This document shows positions 8,966 to 20,967 of a stretch of 64,000 nt of DNA, piece by piece; position 1 is the stretch's first letter, and each line of letters opens with the position of its first letter. The notes beneath the pieces are model-generated. The model was not told the DNA's origin. It worked only from the letters and a program-made list of their open reading frames with translations, and ran no database searches. The stretch covers positions 368,075,105 to 368,139,104 of the forward strand of contig CM022297.1 of assembly GCA_011799875.1 (NCBI GenBank), given 5' to 3'. Origin of the DNA: Thinopyrum elongatum. Taxonomy: Eukaryota > Streptophyta > Magnoliopsida > Poales > Poaceae. The position numbers were made by a program, and so were the translations under genes.

Positions 8966-11376
8966 TTGTATCTTTTTGCTTTTTGGTTTTCTTGCTGTTT
9001 TCAATAAAATACCCAATTATGCCTATGGTTAGATGTGTTTTTGTGGTTTAAATTAGTGTTTGTGCCAAGCAAAGCCTTTGGGATGATTTGGGTGATAGTT
9101 GATTTGATCTTGCTTAAAAACAGAAACTTTTGCGCTCAGGAAAACAATTTTTATTTTTAACAGAAGAGTGCTTTTGATTTGACTCTTTTTGCAGAAGATT
9201 AATAAACAAATTGATCACGTTTTCCTAATTATTCAGAATTTTTGGAGTTACATAAGTATTTGAAGTTTTCAGATTGCTACAGATTGTTCTGTTTTTGACA
9301 GATTCTGTTTTCTTTGCGTTGTGTGCTTGTTTTGATGATTCTATGGTTTCCTTTTAAGAGTTTTTGCCATAGGAAAGTTGGAATACATTACATATAATGC
9401 AAAAATAAAATATGAATGGGTTTTCAACAGTACTTATAGTAGTGATTTGCTTTCTTATACTAACGGACCTCACGAAGGTTTTGTTGAGTTTTGTGTGATT
9501 GAAGTTTTCAAGTTTTGGGTGAGATCATGATGGATGAAGGAATAAGGATTAGCAAAAGGCTAAGCTTGGGGATGCCCTAGGCACCCCAAGGTAATATTCA
9601 AGAAGTATCAAGCAACTAAGCTTGGGGATGCCCCCGAGTGGCATCCCCTCTTTCTTCTAACGACCATCGGTATTTTACTTGGAACTATATTTTTATTCGT
9701 CACATATTATGAGTTTTGCTTGGAGCGTCTTGTATGATATGAGTCTTTGCTTGTTTTGGTTTTTATTTTGAGTCTTGAATCCTTGCTGGACACACCTTTT
9801 TGAGAGAGCCAAAAATTATGCTATGCTTGCTCCTATGCTTCTCTTAAATCTTTAGAGCCTTGGAATTGCTCTAGTGCTTCACTTATATCTTTTTGAGCAC
9901 GGTGTGCTTTATTATTTTTGAAGAAATGTTCTCATGCTTCACTTATATTTATTTGGGAGTTAGTAAAATTTTGAAGAAATTCTCTCTTGCTTCACTTAAA
10001 TTAAATTGAGAGAAAGAAATATGATGCTCATGTTCTTCACTTATATTTGTTTGAGCTTATTAAAAGCAACATATGAAATTAGTCCCAAAGTGATAGATAT
10101 CCAAGGAGGATATAATAAAAACTTTCATGAAGATCATTGGACAAAATAAACTTGATTCTTTGTAATAGTTTTGAGATATGATGATAGTGATATGTGAGAC
10201 ATGCTGATGAGTAATTATGCTTTAGTAAGAATATTGGTGTTAAGGTTCGTGAATCCCTATGCAAGCACAAAAGTCAATAGTTATGCAATTAAATTACATC
10301 CTACTTGTGGTGCATTATTCGGTGTTAGTTATGCTTAATGCTCGCGTATGAGATTTTTCATTTCTTGGTTGGATGCTTCTCAATCTTTTGCTAGCCTTCA
10401 TTTTGCACTAAGTATGATCACTACTTGTGCATCCAAATCCTTTAAACCAATTTTTGCCATATGAGTCCACTATACCTACCTATATGCGGTATTTCCGTGC
10501 CATTCTAAGCAAATTTGTATGTGCCATCTCTAATTTTCAAAATAAACTTCTCTTTTGTGTGCTCGTACTGCTCGCGAAACGGTAGGGGGTGGCTAATATA
10601 TTTCCATGCTAGATGTGTTATTCTCATGATGAGTGTTTATTCACTTGTCATTGCATGAGAGTACGACAAAGGTATTAGGGATGCCCAGTCCCGAAATGAA
10701 AAATGAATTTACTTTATGTTGTCAAATAATAAATTCCTTGGAAAGTGTTGGTATGGAGGGCACCCGTGGATACGGTTAGCCATGGAATGTGAAAGTATGG
10801 AAAAAGGAATAAACTTTATTTTCTGTTTGGGAACCGCCTATGATATATCTAGCATGGAAAGTATTGGGAACTTCTCGATCGTTCTTGTTGGCAGGAAAAG
10901 CATGCCTCCCAAAATGTTTTTTATCTCTATTATTTTTTGCTTTGAGCTCTGGCACCTCTACAAATCCCTACTTCCCTCCGCGAAGGGCCTTTCTATTTAC
11001 TTTATGCAATTTTCATTTGAGTCTCCATCTTCTCTTATAAAGCGCCAACTAAGGGGCACTATGATCGTACTTGAGCATTGGGTGTAGCTAATATGCGAGT
11101 GTGTTTCATGAATGGATCAATGATTGAGCATAATGGGCTAGGGATAGCTTGCTTTAGCGTTGGTATTTTGAAAGACATGGTTGCTTGTTGATATGCTTGA
11201 GTATTAAAGTCCTCATGTAAAAACTAGATTATTGCTTTGAATCATATAAAAGTCCAAATGTCCATGCTACAAAGAAAATAATATGTGATGAACATGTTAG
11301 GCAGCATTCCACATCGAAAATTCTGTTTTTATCATTTACCTACTCGAGGATGAGCATGAATTAAGCTTGGGGATGC
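8966..11376 (+). other. 3' noncoding region of element A
   Basis: No credible gene. It contains a GC-rich hairpin (9624-9648), five hairpins with a shared loop (9829-10056) and, from about 10430 to 11100, a block clearly related to the 3' regions of WHAM1 (18480-19130) and WHAM2 (30780-31420). The open frames at 10716-11087 and 10840-11040 fall in this block, are not kept in the related copies and are rejected. A polypurine tract ends the region. Confidence 0.7.
9829..10056 (+). other. Five tandem hairpins with a shared loop (element A)
   Basis: Each unit carries a loop close to TGCTTCACTTATAT. Stems: GCTC 9829-9832 with GAGC 9855-9858; GCTC 9868-9871 with GAGC 9895-9898; CTC 9931-9933 with GAG 9957-9959 (weak); TTCTCTC 9980-9986 with GAGAGAA 10008-10014; GCTCA 10026-10030 with TGAGC 10052-10056. 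Stem sequences differ between units but pairing is kept, while the loop is nearly constant, which favours selection on structure. Confidence 0.6.
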
Positions 11377-12959
11377 TGATACGTCTCCAACGTATCTATA
11401 ATTTTTGATTGTTCCATGCTGCTATATTATCATTCTTGGATGTTTTACAATCATTTTATAGCAACTTTATATCATTTTTTGGGACTAACCTATTGACATA
11501 GTGCCCAGTGCCAGTTGCTATTTTCTGCTTGTTTTTACTTCGTAGGAAATCAATACCAAACGGAGTCCAAATGCAGCGAAATTTTTTGAAGATTTTTTTT
11601 GGACCAGAAGACATCCAGTGGGCCAAAGAAGTACCGAAGAGGGGGCCCGAGGTGAGCACAAGACACCAGGGCACGCTTGAGCCCCCAGGCGCGCCCTGAT
11701 GGGTTGTGCCCAGCTCGGTGACCTCCCGCACCGCCTCTTTGCTCTATAAATACCCCAATATTCTAGAAACCCTAGGGGAGTCGACAAAAATCAATTCCAG
11801 CCGCCGCAAGTTCCAGAAACCACAGATCCAATCTAGACACCATCACGGAGGGGTTCATCATCCTCATTGGTGCCTCTCCGATGATGCGTGAGTAGTTCAT
11901 TGTAGACCTACGGGTCCGTAGTTAGTAGCTAGATGGCTTTCTCTCTCTCTTTTGATTCTCAATACAACGGTCTCTCGGAGATCTATTTGATGTAACTCTT
12001 TTTTGCGGTGTGTTTGTTGGGATCCGATGAACTTTGAGTTTATGATCAGATCTAAGTTTTTATCCATGAAAGTTATTTGAGTCTTTTGATCTCTTATATG
12101 CATGATTACTTATAGCCTCGTATTTCTTCTCTGATATTTGGGTTTTGTTTGGCCAACTTGATCTATTTATCTTGCAATGGGAAGAGGTGCTTTGTGATGG
12201 GTTCGATCTTACGGTGCTTGATCCTAGTGACAGAAGGGGAAACAACACGTATGTATCATTGCTATTAAGGATAACAAGATGGGGTCTATTTCTACATAAA
12301 TAGATCTTGTCTACATCATGTCATCATTCTTATTGCATTACTCCGTTTCTCCATGAACTTAATACACTAGATGCATGCTGGATAGCGGTTGATGTGTGGA
12401 GTAATAGTAGTAGATGCAGGCAGGAGTCGGTCTACTAATCTTGGACGTGATGCCTATATAATGATCATTGCCTGGATATCTTCATGATTATTTGAAGTTC
12501 TATCAATTGCCCAACAGTAATTTGTTTACCCACCGTTTGCTATTTTTCTCGAGAGAAACCACTAGTGAAACCTACGGCCCCCGGGTCTCTTCTTTAATAT
12601 ATTTGCCTTTGCGATCTATTTTTATTTGCTTTTATTTTCAGATCTATTAATCCAAAAATACAAAAATACCTTGCTGAAATTTTTACTTATTTATTTTATC
12701 TCGCATTCCCGCGAGATCTGTTTATCCGATCTACTACAATTTTACCTATCCTTTTACCCGTGAGGGATTGACAACCCCTCTCTTACGTCGGGTTGCAAGT
12801 ATTTGTTCTTTGTGTGCAGGAGCTGTTTACGTGGTGTTGCGTGGTTCTCCTACTGGTTCGATAACCTTGGTCTCATCACTGAGGGAAATACCTACCGTTG
12901 CTGTGCTGCATCAGCCCTTCCTCTTTGGGGAAATACCGACGTAGTTCAAGCAAACATCA
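11377..12959 (+). repeat. 3' LTR of element A
   Basis: The LTR is 1583 bp, TGATACG to CAAACATCA, with a TATA box at 11745-11752. It is followed directly by the duplication CTCTG and the resumed gag frame of WHAM1. Confidence 0.9.
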
Positions 12960-14987
12960 CTCTGCACTTGATTCACCCTCTGTTTTGAGTAAGCTTGTGA
13001 CACCACCACCTGCTAGTAATTATGATATGTTGCAAGTAATTGATGATGCTAGTTCTACTATGCATGATGCTTATGATGATACTACTGCTTTGCTTGATAA
13101 TACTGTGCCACTAGGTGAATTTCCTGATGGACAACTTGCTAGGGTTAGAGAGAATGAAATTACTGAAACTGATGATATTATTGAAACTGAAGATTATGAT
13201 TCTCCCCCTAGATATGAATTGCATAAGGTACCTGAGGGTTATATTATGGATGAAGAAACTGCTAGAGAATTTTTGCTTCCAATGATAGAGATGATCTGAA
13301 GAAACTGTTAGCTAAGTTGAAAGAAAAATCTTTGAATGCTAGAATGCAATATGACCCTAAGTTTGCTACTTCACCTATCTTTGTTACTGATAAGGGTTAT
13401 GAATTCTCTGTCGATCCTGAATTAATTACTTTGGTTGAATCTGATCCTTTCCATGGTTATGAAACTGAAACTGTTGTGGCACATCTTACTAAATTGAATG
13501 ATATAGCCACCCTATTTGCTCATGAGGAAAAAATTCGCTATTACTATATTCTGAAGTTGTTTCCTTTCTAGTTAAAGGGTGATGCTAAGATATGGTTTAA
13601 TTCTCTTGCTCCTGGTTGTGTGCGTAGTCCCCAGGATATGATTTATTACTTCTCTGAAAAATATTTTCCTGCTCATAAGAAACAAGCTGGCTTACAGGAA
13701 ATATTTAACTTTGTGCAAATTGAAGAAGAGAGTCTCCCACAAGCTTGGGGGAGGCTTCTCCAATTACTTAATGCTTTGCCTGATCATCCTCTCAAGAAAA
13801 ATGAAATACTTGATATCTTTTATAATGGACTAACCGATGCTTCTAGGGACCACCTAGATAGTTGTGCTGGTTGTGTTATCAGGGAACGAACTGTTGAACA
13901 AGCTGAATTACTATTGAATAATATATTGAGTAATAATAATGATTGGACTCTTCCCGAACCACCTCCTAAGCGAACTCCGAAGAAAAGAGGTATTCTATTT
14001 CTCAGTCCTGAAGATATGCAAGAGGCAAAGAAATCTATGAAAGAAAAATGTATTAAAGCTGAAGATGTTAAGAATTTACCACCTATTGAAGAAATACATG
14101 GTCTTGATAACCCGACACAAGTAGTAGAGGTAAATTCTCTCTATAGATTTGATGAAGGTGATATTCCTTATAATAAGTCTGCTAGTCAATGCTTGGATGA
14201 ATTTGATAACTTTATTGTTAAACAAGAAAACTTCAATGCTTATGTTAGTAGACAATTGAAACGTAATGCTTATATGCTTGAATGCTTGGGCGATTATATG
14301 TGTAGAACTGTTAATGATTTTAAGCTTATCAGTAAACATGCTTCCATGGTAAAAACTCAAGTAGAACAAGTACTTAAAGCACAAAATGATTTGCTTAATG
14401 AGATGAACAATAAAAACAATGATCATGCTGTTAGAGTGATGACTAGAGGTGGTAAAATGACTCAGGAACCTTTGTATCCTAAGGGCCATCCTAAGAGAGT
14501 TGAACAAGATTCTCAGAGAACTAATACTGATGCACCTAGTCCTAGTAATAAAAAGAAGAAGAAAACTGATAGGAATTTGCATGCTTCTAGTGAACCTACT
14601 ATAGACACACCTGAGAACCCAAATGATATTTCTATTTCTAATGCTGAGACACAATCTGGTGATGAATATGAACCTAGTGATAATGTTAATGATGATGTTC
14701 ATGTTGATGCTCAACCTAGTAATGATAATGATGTGGAGATTGAACCTGCTGTTGATCTTGATAACCCACAACTTAAGAGTAAACGTTATGATAAGAGAGA
14801 CTTTGTTGCTAGGAAGCATGGTAAAGAAAGAGAACCATGGGTTCAGAAACCCATGCCCTTTCCTCCTAAACCATCCAAGAAAAAGGATGATGAGGGTTTT
14901 GAGCGCTTTGCTGAAATGCTTAGACCTGTCTTTTTGCGTATGTGTTTGACTGATATTCTGAAAATGTCCCTTATGCCAAGTATATGA
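12960..14987 (+). pseudogene. gag, main part (WHAM1)
   Basis: This continues the frame of 6202-6280. After a variable acidic N-terminal part comes a capsid-type Gag domain: AHLTKLNDIATLFAH, FSEKYFPAHKK, WGRLLQLLNALPDHP and IFYNGLTDASRD, typical of plant Gypsy Gag. A charged C-terminal part follows (KKKKKTDRN, acidic Asn/Asp-rich stretches) with no CCHC zinc knuckle. Lesions against WHAM2: a one-base frameshift near 13281, a TAG at 13569-13571 (Ser in WHAM2) and a one-base deletion near 14966 that moves the frame into the protease. It would form the particle that packages the element RNA. Confidence 0.8.
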
Positions 14988-15619
14988 AAGATATTGTTAC
15001 TAATAAAAGAAATATACCGGAAGCTGAAATTTCCACCATGCTTGCTAATTATAATTTTAAGGGTGGAATACCAAAGAAACTTGGAGACCCTGGAATACCA
15101 ACTATACCATGCTCCATTAAAAGAAACTATGTTAAAACTGCTTTATGTGATCTTGGAGCCGGTGTTAGTGTTATGCCTTTCTCTTTATATCATAGACTTG
15201 ATTTGAATAAGTTGACACCTATTGAAATCTCTTTGCAAATGGCTGATAAATCAACTGCTATACCCATCGGTATTTGTGAGGATGTGCCTGTTGTGGTTGC
15301 AAACGTTACTATCTTAACGAACTTTGTTATTCTTGATATTCCCAAGGATGACAACATGTCGATCATCCTTGGTAGACCCTTTTTGAATACTGCAGGGGCT
15401 GTTATTGATTGCAACAAAGGCAATGTCACTTTTCATGTTAATGGTAATGAGCATACGGTACACTTTCTGAAGAAACAACCTCAAGTTCATAGTATCAATT
15501 CCATTGGAAAAATTTCAATGATTACTATTGGAGGTTTTGAATTCCCTCTTCCTACTGTCAAAAAGAAATATGATATTCTTATTGTTGGGGACATGCATAT
15601 CCCCGTTGAGGTAACCTAG
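14984..15619 (+). pseudogene. Retropepsin-like protease (WHAM1)
   Basis: An aspartic protease of about 210 residues. The catalytic motif is CDLGAGVSVMP (Asp codon 15149-15151), with LG in place of the common SG or TG. The C-terminal signature ILGRPFLNTAGA follows about 70 residues later, as in Athila-type proteases. The frame ends EVT-stop at 15617-15619 with no RT after it; WHAM2 stops at the same place. It would cut a Gag-Pro precursor. It is joined to gag only if the upstream frameshift near 14966 is ignored. Confidence 0.8.
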
Positions 15620-16408
15620 TGTTATTCGAAAATTCTCCGGTTTCATGTTATTCGAAAGAAGTTTGTTAATAAGACTTGATCAACCTTGTTAATGGATTCC
15701 TTTTGATGAGCATGAGATGGATGAATTTAGAAAGCACAACTTTCTGTACCCACCTTTTACTTTCTGTTATTTAGATTGAATAGAGCAAAAATACCATTAT
15801 TCGTCTATTTTCTGAATTATCTGTGTAATAAAAAAATGTCCCGAAAATGAAAGTTCTCCAAATGCCCTAAAAATTTAGTATGATTTTTTATAGAATATTT
15901 GAGAATTTTTGGCACCGAGAACATACCAGGGGGCTGCACTAGTGGGCCACAAGCCCTGGGGGCGCGCCCACCCCCTTGGGCGCGCCCTGGTGGCTTGTGG
16001 GTCCCATGTGGGTCCCCCTCACTTATTCCAGCACCCATCCACTTCGTCTTCCTCCAGAAAAAATCATCCCGTTGCTCAAACCCGTGTTCTTGCTCATCTT
16101 GCTGCCATTTTTGATCTCCTTGTGCAAAGCTCCATTTGCAAAACTATTTTGGGGGATTGTTCTTCGGTATGTGACTCCTCCAATGGTCCAATTAGTTTTT
16201 GTTCTAGTGCTTTATATATTGCAAATTTTTGCTGCTGTGGTGACCTTGTTCTTGAGCTTACATGTCAAATTTATATGGTCCCAAGTAGTTTTGATGCATG
16301 ATATAGCCTCTAGGCACTTGTAGGAGTAGTTGCTATCAATTTTGTTGAGTTTGGTTCACTTTTATTTTGAGTCACTAAAAATTTCTGAATTTTTTCAGAG
16401 GAAGAAAA
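15620..16408 (+). other. Spacer between protease and 3' ORF (WHAM1)
   Basis: No supportable gene. The stretch around 15930-16030 is GC-rich and repeats the style of the WHAM LTR (AAAAGTTCT, CAAGCC, GGGCGCGCC); WHAM2 has the same at 28140-28310. Several overlapping short frames (15899-16323) are not conserved. Pyrimidine-rich sequence precedes the 3' ORF. Confidence 0.6.
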
Positions 16409-17430
16409 ATGTTTAGGAGAATATACCAAGGTGGTTCCTCGAGCAAGAAAGCCCATAGGCTCGCGATACGTGAGCCCGATTTGGAACCACCGAGGGAAGC
16501 TCAAGTGCGGCCTTGTGAATGGTCGTTGGATCAATTCATGGTTCATGCTGGTTTCAAGGAGGAATTTGATGCGTACATACAAAACGCTGGCCTTGAGGAC
16601 TTCGTTTCAGATAAGTGCAAGCAATATTATCACCTTACTGATTCCTTTGTGCGGAGGTTTGAATTTACATCCAAGCGTAACACGCATTCTATTTTGTTTA
16701 ATCTTTATGATAAATCTTATACCATGGACCTAGAAGATTTTAATGATGCATGCAAAATCCCACAATGTGGCATTCATAGTGAGCCTCACAAAATTGAGTA
16801 TAATGATTTCCTTGCTAGCATCACAGTGGGAGAAACTAGAAATATTACACAAGCCACCATAGGGAGCATTCATTTTCCTGCCATACATTATTTTGCTCTC
16901 TTTATAGGAAGATGCATTAATGGTAAACATGATCATAGCCACCTTTGTGCACCAGATCTTAGTGTCCTCAAGTGTGCGGTGGGTGATAAATGATATAACT
17001 TGGGGGCTATTATTGCGAGGAGGTTACATATTAATGCTAAAGATGGAGATTTATTTGGTGGGATTTATGCCACCCGTTTAGCTAATTATCTCGGGGTACC
17101 CATAAGAGAGAATGACATTGAGTTACCACCTGCTTTCCTTGATTATAATGCTATGGTATGCTACCAGTTTCTCGAGAGGAACGAACAGTCCCCCTGTACT
17201 GACTTATCTTTGACAGGCAGCGTGCTGTCCATATTATGCTTCCCGCTCCTGCCTTCTTTAACTTTCAGGTAAAACGGAGATACTTCATAACCAGGGAAAA
17301 GGCAGACGAGTATGAGAGAGAGGTGGAGGCTGCTCGCCTCCATGCTACAGCCCTTCAGGCAGTAGCTGCCGCATCCCAATACAACCCCGACTACAACTTT
17401 GGATATCCGCCAGGCCAGCCATGGCCCTAG
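16409..17430 (+). pseudogene. 3' ORF of WHAM-like element (possible Athila ORF-like protein)
   Basis: The ATG at 16409 opens MFRRIYQGGSSSKK. Visible landmarks shared with WHAM2's 3' ORF are RPCEW near residue 35, QYYHLTDSFV, SIHFPAIHYFALFIGRC and LGAIIARRLHI. Lesions: TGA at 16991-16993 in frame, and a one-base frameshift near 17195, after which the frame reads LPAPAFFNFQVKR and ends GQPWP at 17430. Position after protease and the IHYFALFI/GGIY pattern recall the globular domain of Athila ORF proteins, but this is from memory. No signal peptide or membrane span is evident. Molecular function unknown. Confidence 0.6.
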
Positions 17431-19537
17431 ACCAACTTAGGCCAAAAGCGTAAGCTTTGGGGAGTACGTATTTCTCACCGACATTACGTTCATGTGCACA
17501 CACTCATTTCAGTTGTCGGTGTTCATACTTTTTCATTGTATTATCCATGTTAGTTTATTTTTCTCGCTTTCTTCTTCTGTGTTTGAAAAACTTTGAGAAA
17601 ATCCAAAAAAATTAGTTGTAGCTTCTTTTTAGTTTTCTTTCATGTTTATTTAGTAGTATTATTAAAAGAAAACCCAAAAAGATTTCTCATTCTTCTTTTG
17701 CTTGTTGGGAGCTTTCCCGTGTAAATAGTTTTTCTCGTTCTTGTTTTACTTTCTTCAGAAAAACAAAAACTCCAAAAACATTTCAGTGTGTTTCTTTGAA
17801 GTTCTTTTCTTTTCTTTGGGTCGAGAGGAGAAGACCATGATGAAAATGTTGAGTGGCTCTCATATGCATTATTGTTGATCTAATAGAGAGCCCATATTAC
17901 TTTGTCTTCTCCTTTGAATAAATGTTTGTAGATTCCAGCTTAGTCTAATGCACATGCACTCTTATTATTATTCACACCGTTCGGTCGTGCAAGTGAAAGG
18001 CAATAATGACGATATATGATGAAATGATTGAGATGGAGAAAAGCTGGTACGAACTCGACCTATTTTGTTTTTGTAAATATGATTAGCTCTTCGTTCCTGA
18101 TTCAGCCTATTATGAATCAAACATGTTTGCAATGACAATTAGAGATTATAGTTACTCATGCCATGCTTAATTAGCTAGGAGTTTATAATGGTTTGTCTTG
18201 AGTGCCAACATGCATTGAAATGGTTACGATGTAGTATGATAGGATGGTATCCTCCTTTGAATGATTTAAGTGACTTGACTTGGCACATGTTCGCGCATGT
18301 AGTTGAATCAAAATCAACATAGCCTCCACGATATTTATGTTCATGGTGATTTATATCCTACTCATGCTTGCACTCAATGTTGGTTAATCTCAATGCATGT
18401 TTATGACCGTTGTCACTCTCTAGTTGGCCGCTCCTCAATCTTTTGCTAGCCTTCACTTGTACTAAGCAGGAACACTGCTTGTGCATCCACTTCCTTAAAC
18501 CCAAAGTTGTTCCATATGAGTCCACCATACCTACCTATATGCGGTTTTTACCTGCCGTTCCAAGTAAATTTGCATGTGCCAAACTCTAAACCTTCAAATA
18601 ATAATCTGTTTTGTATGCCCGAATCGCTCATGTAGCGACTGGGGGCTGTCAGTATCTTCCATGCTAGGTGGGTTATTCTCACGATGAGTGTTTATTCGCT
18701 TGTCATTCACGAGAAAGTGGCTGGTAATCGGGATGCCCAGTTCCATGCTCTAAATCAAATCAAAATATAATTTCAAACAAAACTCCCCCAGGACTGTTGT
18801 TGGTATGGACAGTACCCGTTGTTTCAGACCAGCCATGGAGTGTGATTGTTGGTGAAGGGGGAGTAAAAACTTTACCATTCTGTTTGGGAACCGCCTTTAA
18901 TGCATCTAGCATGGAAGATACCGAGATCTCTTAGTTGTTATGTTGATAATGAAAAGCATACCGCTCAAAATTATATTTATCTCTGTTTTAAAGCTCGAGC
19001 TCTGGCACCTCTGCAAATCCCTGCTTCCCTCTGCGAAGGGCCTATCTATTCATTTTTAATGTTGAGTCATCATCCTCTTATAAAAAGCACTAGTTAGAGA
19101 GCACCACTGTCATTTGTATGCGTTGTTATTAATTGATATTGAGTATGACTGTGACGGGATCTCTTTTACCATGAATTACAATGTCTAGTCAGTCCTTGAT
19201 CTTCAGGGGTGCTCTGCATTTATGTGTTGCGATCTCAGAAAGGGCTAGCGAGATACCATTTTGTTATATCATATCATGATTGTTTTGAAAAAAGTGTTGT
19301 CATCCGAGATTTATTATTATTGCTTGGTAGTTGATTATGCCATTGATATGAGTAAATGTGAGACCTAAATGTTATTGTGAATATGGTTAGTTCATAATCT
19401 TTGCTGAAAACCTGAATGCTGGCTATACATATTTGCAACAACAAGATCAAACAGAGTTTGTAAAAGTTTTTCTTTGTCACTTTCAGTTTGTCAACTGAAT
19501 TGCTTGAGGACAAGCAATGGGTTAAGCTTGGGGGAGT
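17431..19537 (+). other. 3' noncoding region of WHAM1
   Basis: No credible gene. From about 17450 to 19290 it aligns by eye with WHAM2 29740-31560. The part 18480-19130 is also shared with Sabrina-like element A, including CACCATACCTACCTATATGC and a CTTCCCTCTGCGAAGGG segment. It ends with the polypurine tract TTAAGCTTGGGGGAGT. Confidence 0.7.
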
Positions 19538-20944
19538 TGATACGTCTCCATTGTATCTACTTTTCCAAACTCTTTTGCCCTTGTTTTGGACTCTAATTTG
19601 CATGATTTGATTGGAACTAACCCGGACTGACGTTGTTTTCACCAGAATTGCCTTGGTGTTATTTTTGTGCAGAAATAAAAGTTCTCGGATTGACCTAAAA
19701 ATTTACGGAGAATATTTTTGGAATATATAAAAAATACTGGCGAAAGAATCAACCAGAGGGGACCCACCAGGTGACCACAAGGGTGGGGGGCGCGCCCTAC
19801 CCCCCTGGGCACGCCCCCTGTCTTGTGGGTCCCCTGGAGGCCCTTCGACCTCAACTCCAACTCCATATAACCCTATCCGGAGAGAAAAAAATCAAGGAGA
19901 AGAGTTCATCGCGTTTCACGATACGGAGCTGCCGCCACCTCCTGTTCTTCCTCGGGAGGACAGATTTGGAGTCTATTTTGGGCCCCATAGAGGGGAAATC
20001 GACGCCGTCGTCATCATCAACCATCCTCCATCACCAATTTCATGATGCTCACCACCGTGCGTGAGTAATTCCATCGTAGGCTTGCTGGACGGTGATGGGT
20101 TGGATGAGATTTATCATGTAACCGAGTTAGTTTTGTTAGGGTTTGATCCCTAGTATCTACTATGTTTTGAGATTGATGTTGCTATGACTTTGCTATGCTT
20201 AATGCTTGTCACTAGGGCCCGAGTGCCATGATTTCAGATCTGAACCTATTATGTTTTCATGAATATATTTGTGTTCTTGATCCGATCTTGCAAGTTGTAG
20301 ACACCTATCACGAGTTATGATCCGCATACCCCAAGTTGATAATAATTGGGATTCTTTCCGGTGATTACCGTAGTTTGAGGAGTTCATGTATTCACTAAGT
20401 GCTAATGCTTTGTTCCGGTTCTCTATTAAAAGGAGGCCTTAATATCCCTTAGTTTCCATTTGGACCCCGCTGCCACGGGAGGGTAGGACAAAAGATGGCA
20501 TGCAAGTTCTTTTCCATAAGCACGCATGACTATATACGGAATACATGCCTGCATTATATTGATGAATTGGAGCTAGTTCTGTGTCACCCTAGGTTAGAAC
20601 TGTTGTATGATGAATGCCATCCGACATAATTATCCATCACTGATCTGTTGCCTACGAGCTTTTCACATATTGATCTTTGCTACGTTACTTTGCTGTTGCC
20701 ACTGTTACAATTGCTACAAAACTTCTACTGTTACTTTTGTCACCGTTACCGTTACTTCCATACTACTTTGCTACTAAAAACTTTGCTGCAGATATTAAGT
20801 CTGTCAGGTGTGGTTGAATTGACAACTCAACTGCTAATACTTGGGAATATTCTTTGGCTCCCCTTGTGTCGAATCAATAAATTTGGGTTGAATACTCTAC
20901 CCTCGAAAACTGTTGCGATCCCCTATACTTGTGGGTTATCAAGA
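19538..20944 (+). repeat. 3' LTR of WHAM1 with three extra terminal bases
   Basis: It pairs with 4718-6123. The canonical LTR end GGGTTATCA is at 20941. The following AGA equals the first bases after the 5' LTR (6124-6126), and only then comes the CTGAT duplication. Confidence 0.85.
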
Positions 20945-20967
20945 CTGATCCCGTCGACGACTACTAC
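20945..20967 (+). other. L1 long-LTR fragment, continued, with WHAM1 target duplication
   Basis: 20945-20949 is the CTGAT duplication. 20950-20967 continues L1 and the Asp/Tyr-rich frame (PVDDYY) started at the end of 4717. The Angela element interrupts it; ACTAC at 20963-20967 should be its duplication. Confidence 0.65.

Larger units (their letters stand above)
6281..12959 (+). mobile_element. Complete Sabrina-like non-autonomous element A
   Basis: The element is 6679 bp, with LTRs of 1582 and 1583 bp (6281-7862, 11377-12959), a tRNA-Asp type primer site, one degraded gag-like ORF and a polypurine tract at about 11363-11376. A perfect duplication CTCTG flanks it. It has no protease, RT or integrase. 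It differs from B1/B2 at the LTR 3' end (CAAACATCA instead of GAAGTAGCA) and in its ORF, so it is a separate subfamily. The two LTRs differ at only a few percent of sites by eye, so insertion is fairly recent. Confidence 0.9.
4718..20944 (+). mobile_element. WHAM-like non-autonomous Gypsy (Athila-type) element WHAM1
   Basis: The element has LTRs at 4718-6123 and 19538-20941, a tRNA-Asp type primer site, gag, protease, a 3' ORF and a polypurine tract. It has no RT, RNase H or integrase. The left flank ends CTGAT (4713-4717). The same CTGAT follows at 20945-20949, but only after three extra bases (AGA) beyond the CA of the LTR. A 6.7-kb Sabrina-like element is nested in its gag. WHAM2 shows the same architecture, so the missing pol looks ancestral. 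Athila-type assignment rests on the primer site, gag/protease style and 3' ORF. Confidence 0.8.

Noticed and set aside
10716..11087. Open frame of 123 codons in element A
   Set aside because: The homologous block in WHAM1 and WHAM2 does not keep this frame; conservation there is at DNA level.
14076..14819. Minus-strand open frame of 247 codons rich in Ile
   Set aside because: Opposite to the Asn/Asp-rich Gag C-terminal part of WHAM1; Ile richness is a codon mirror effect.
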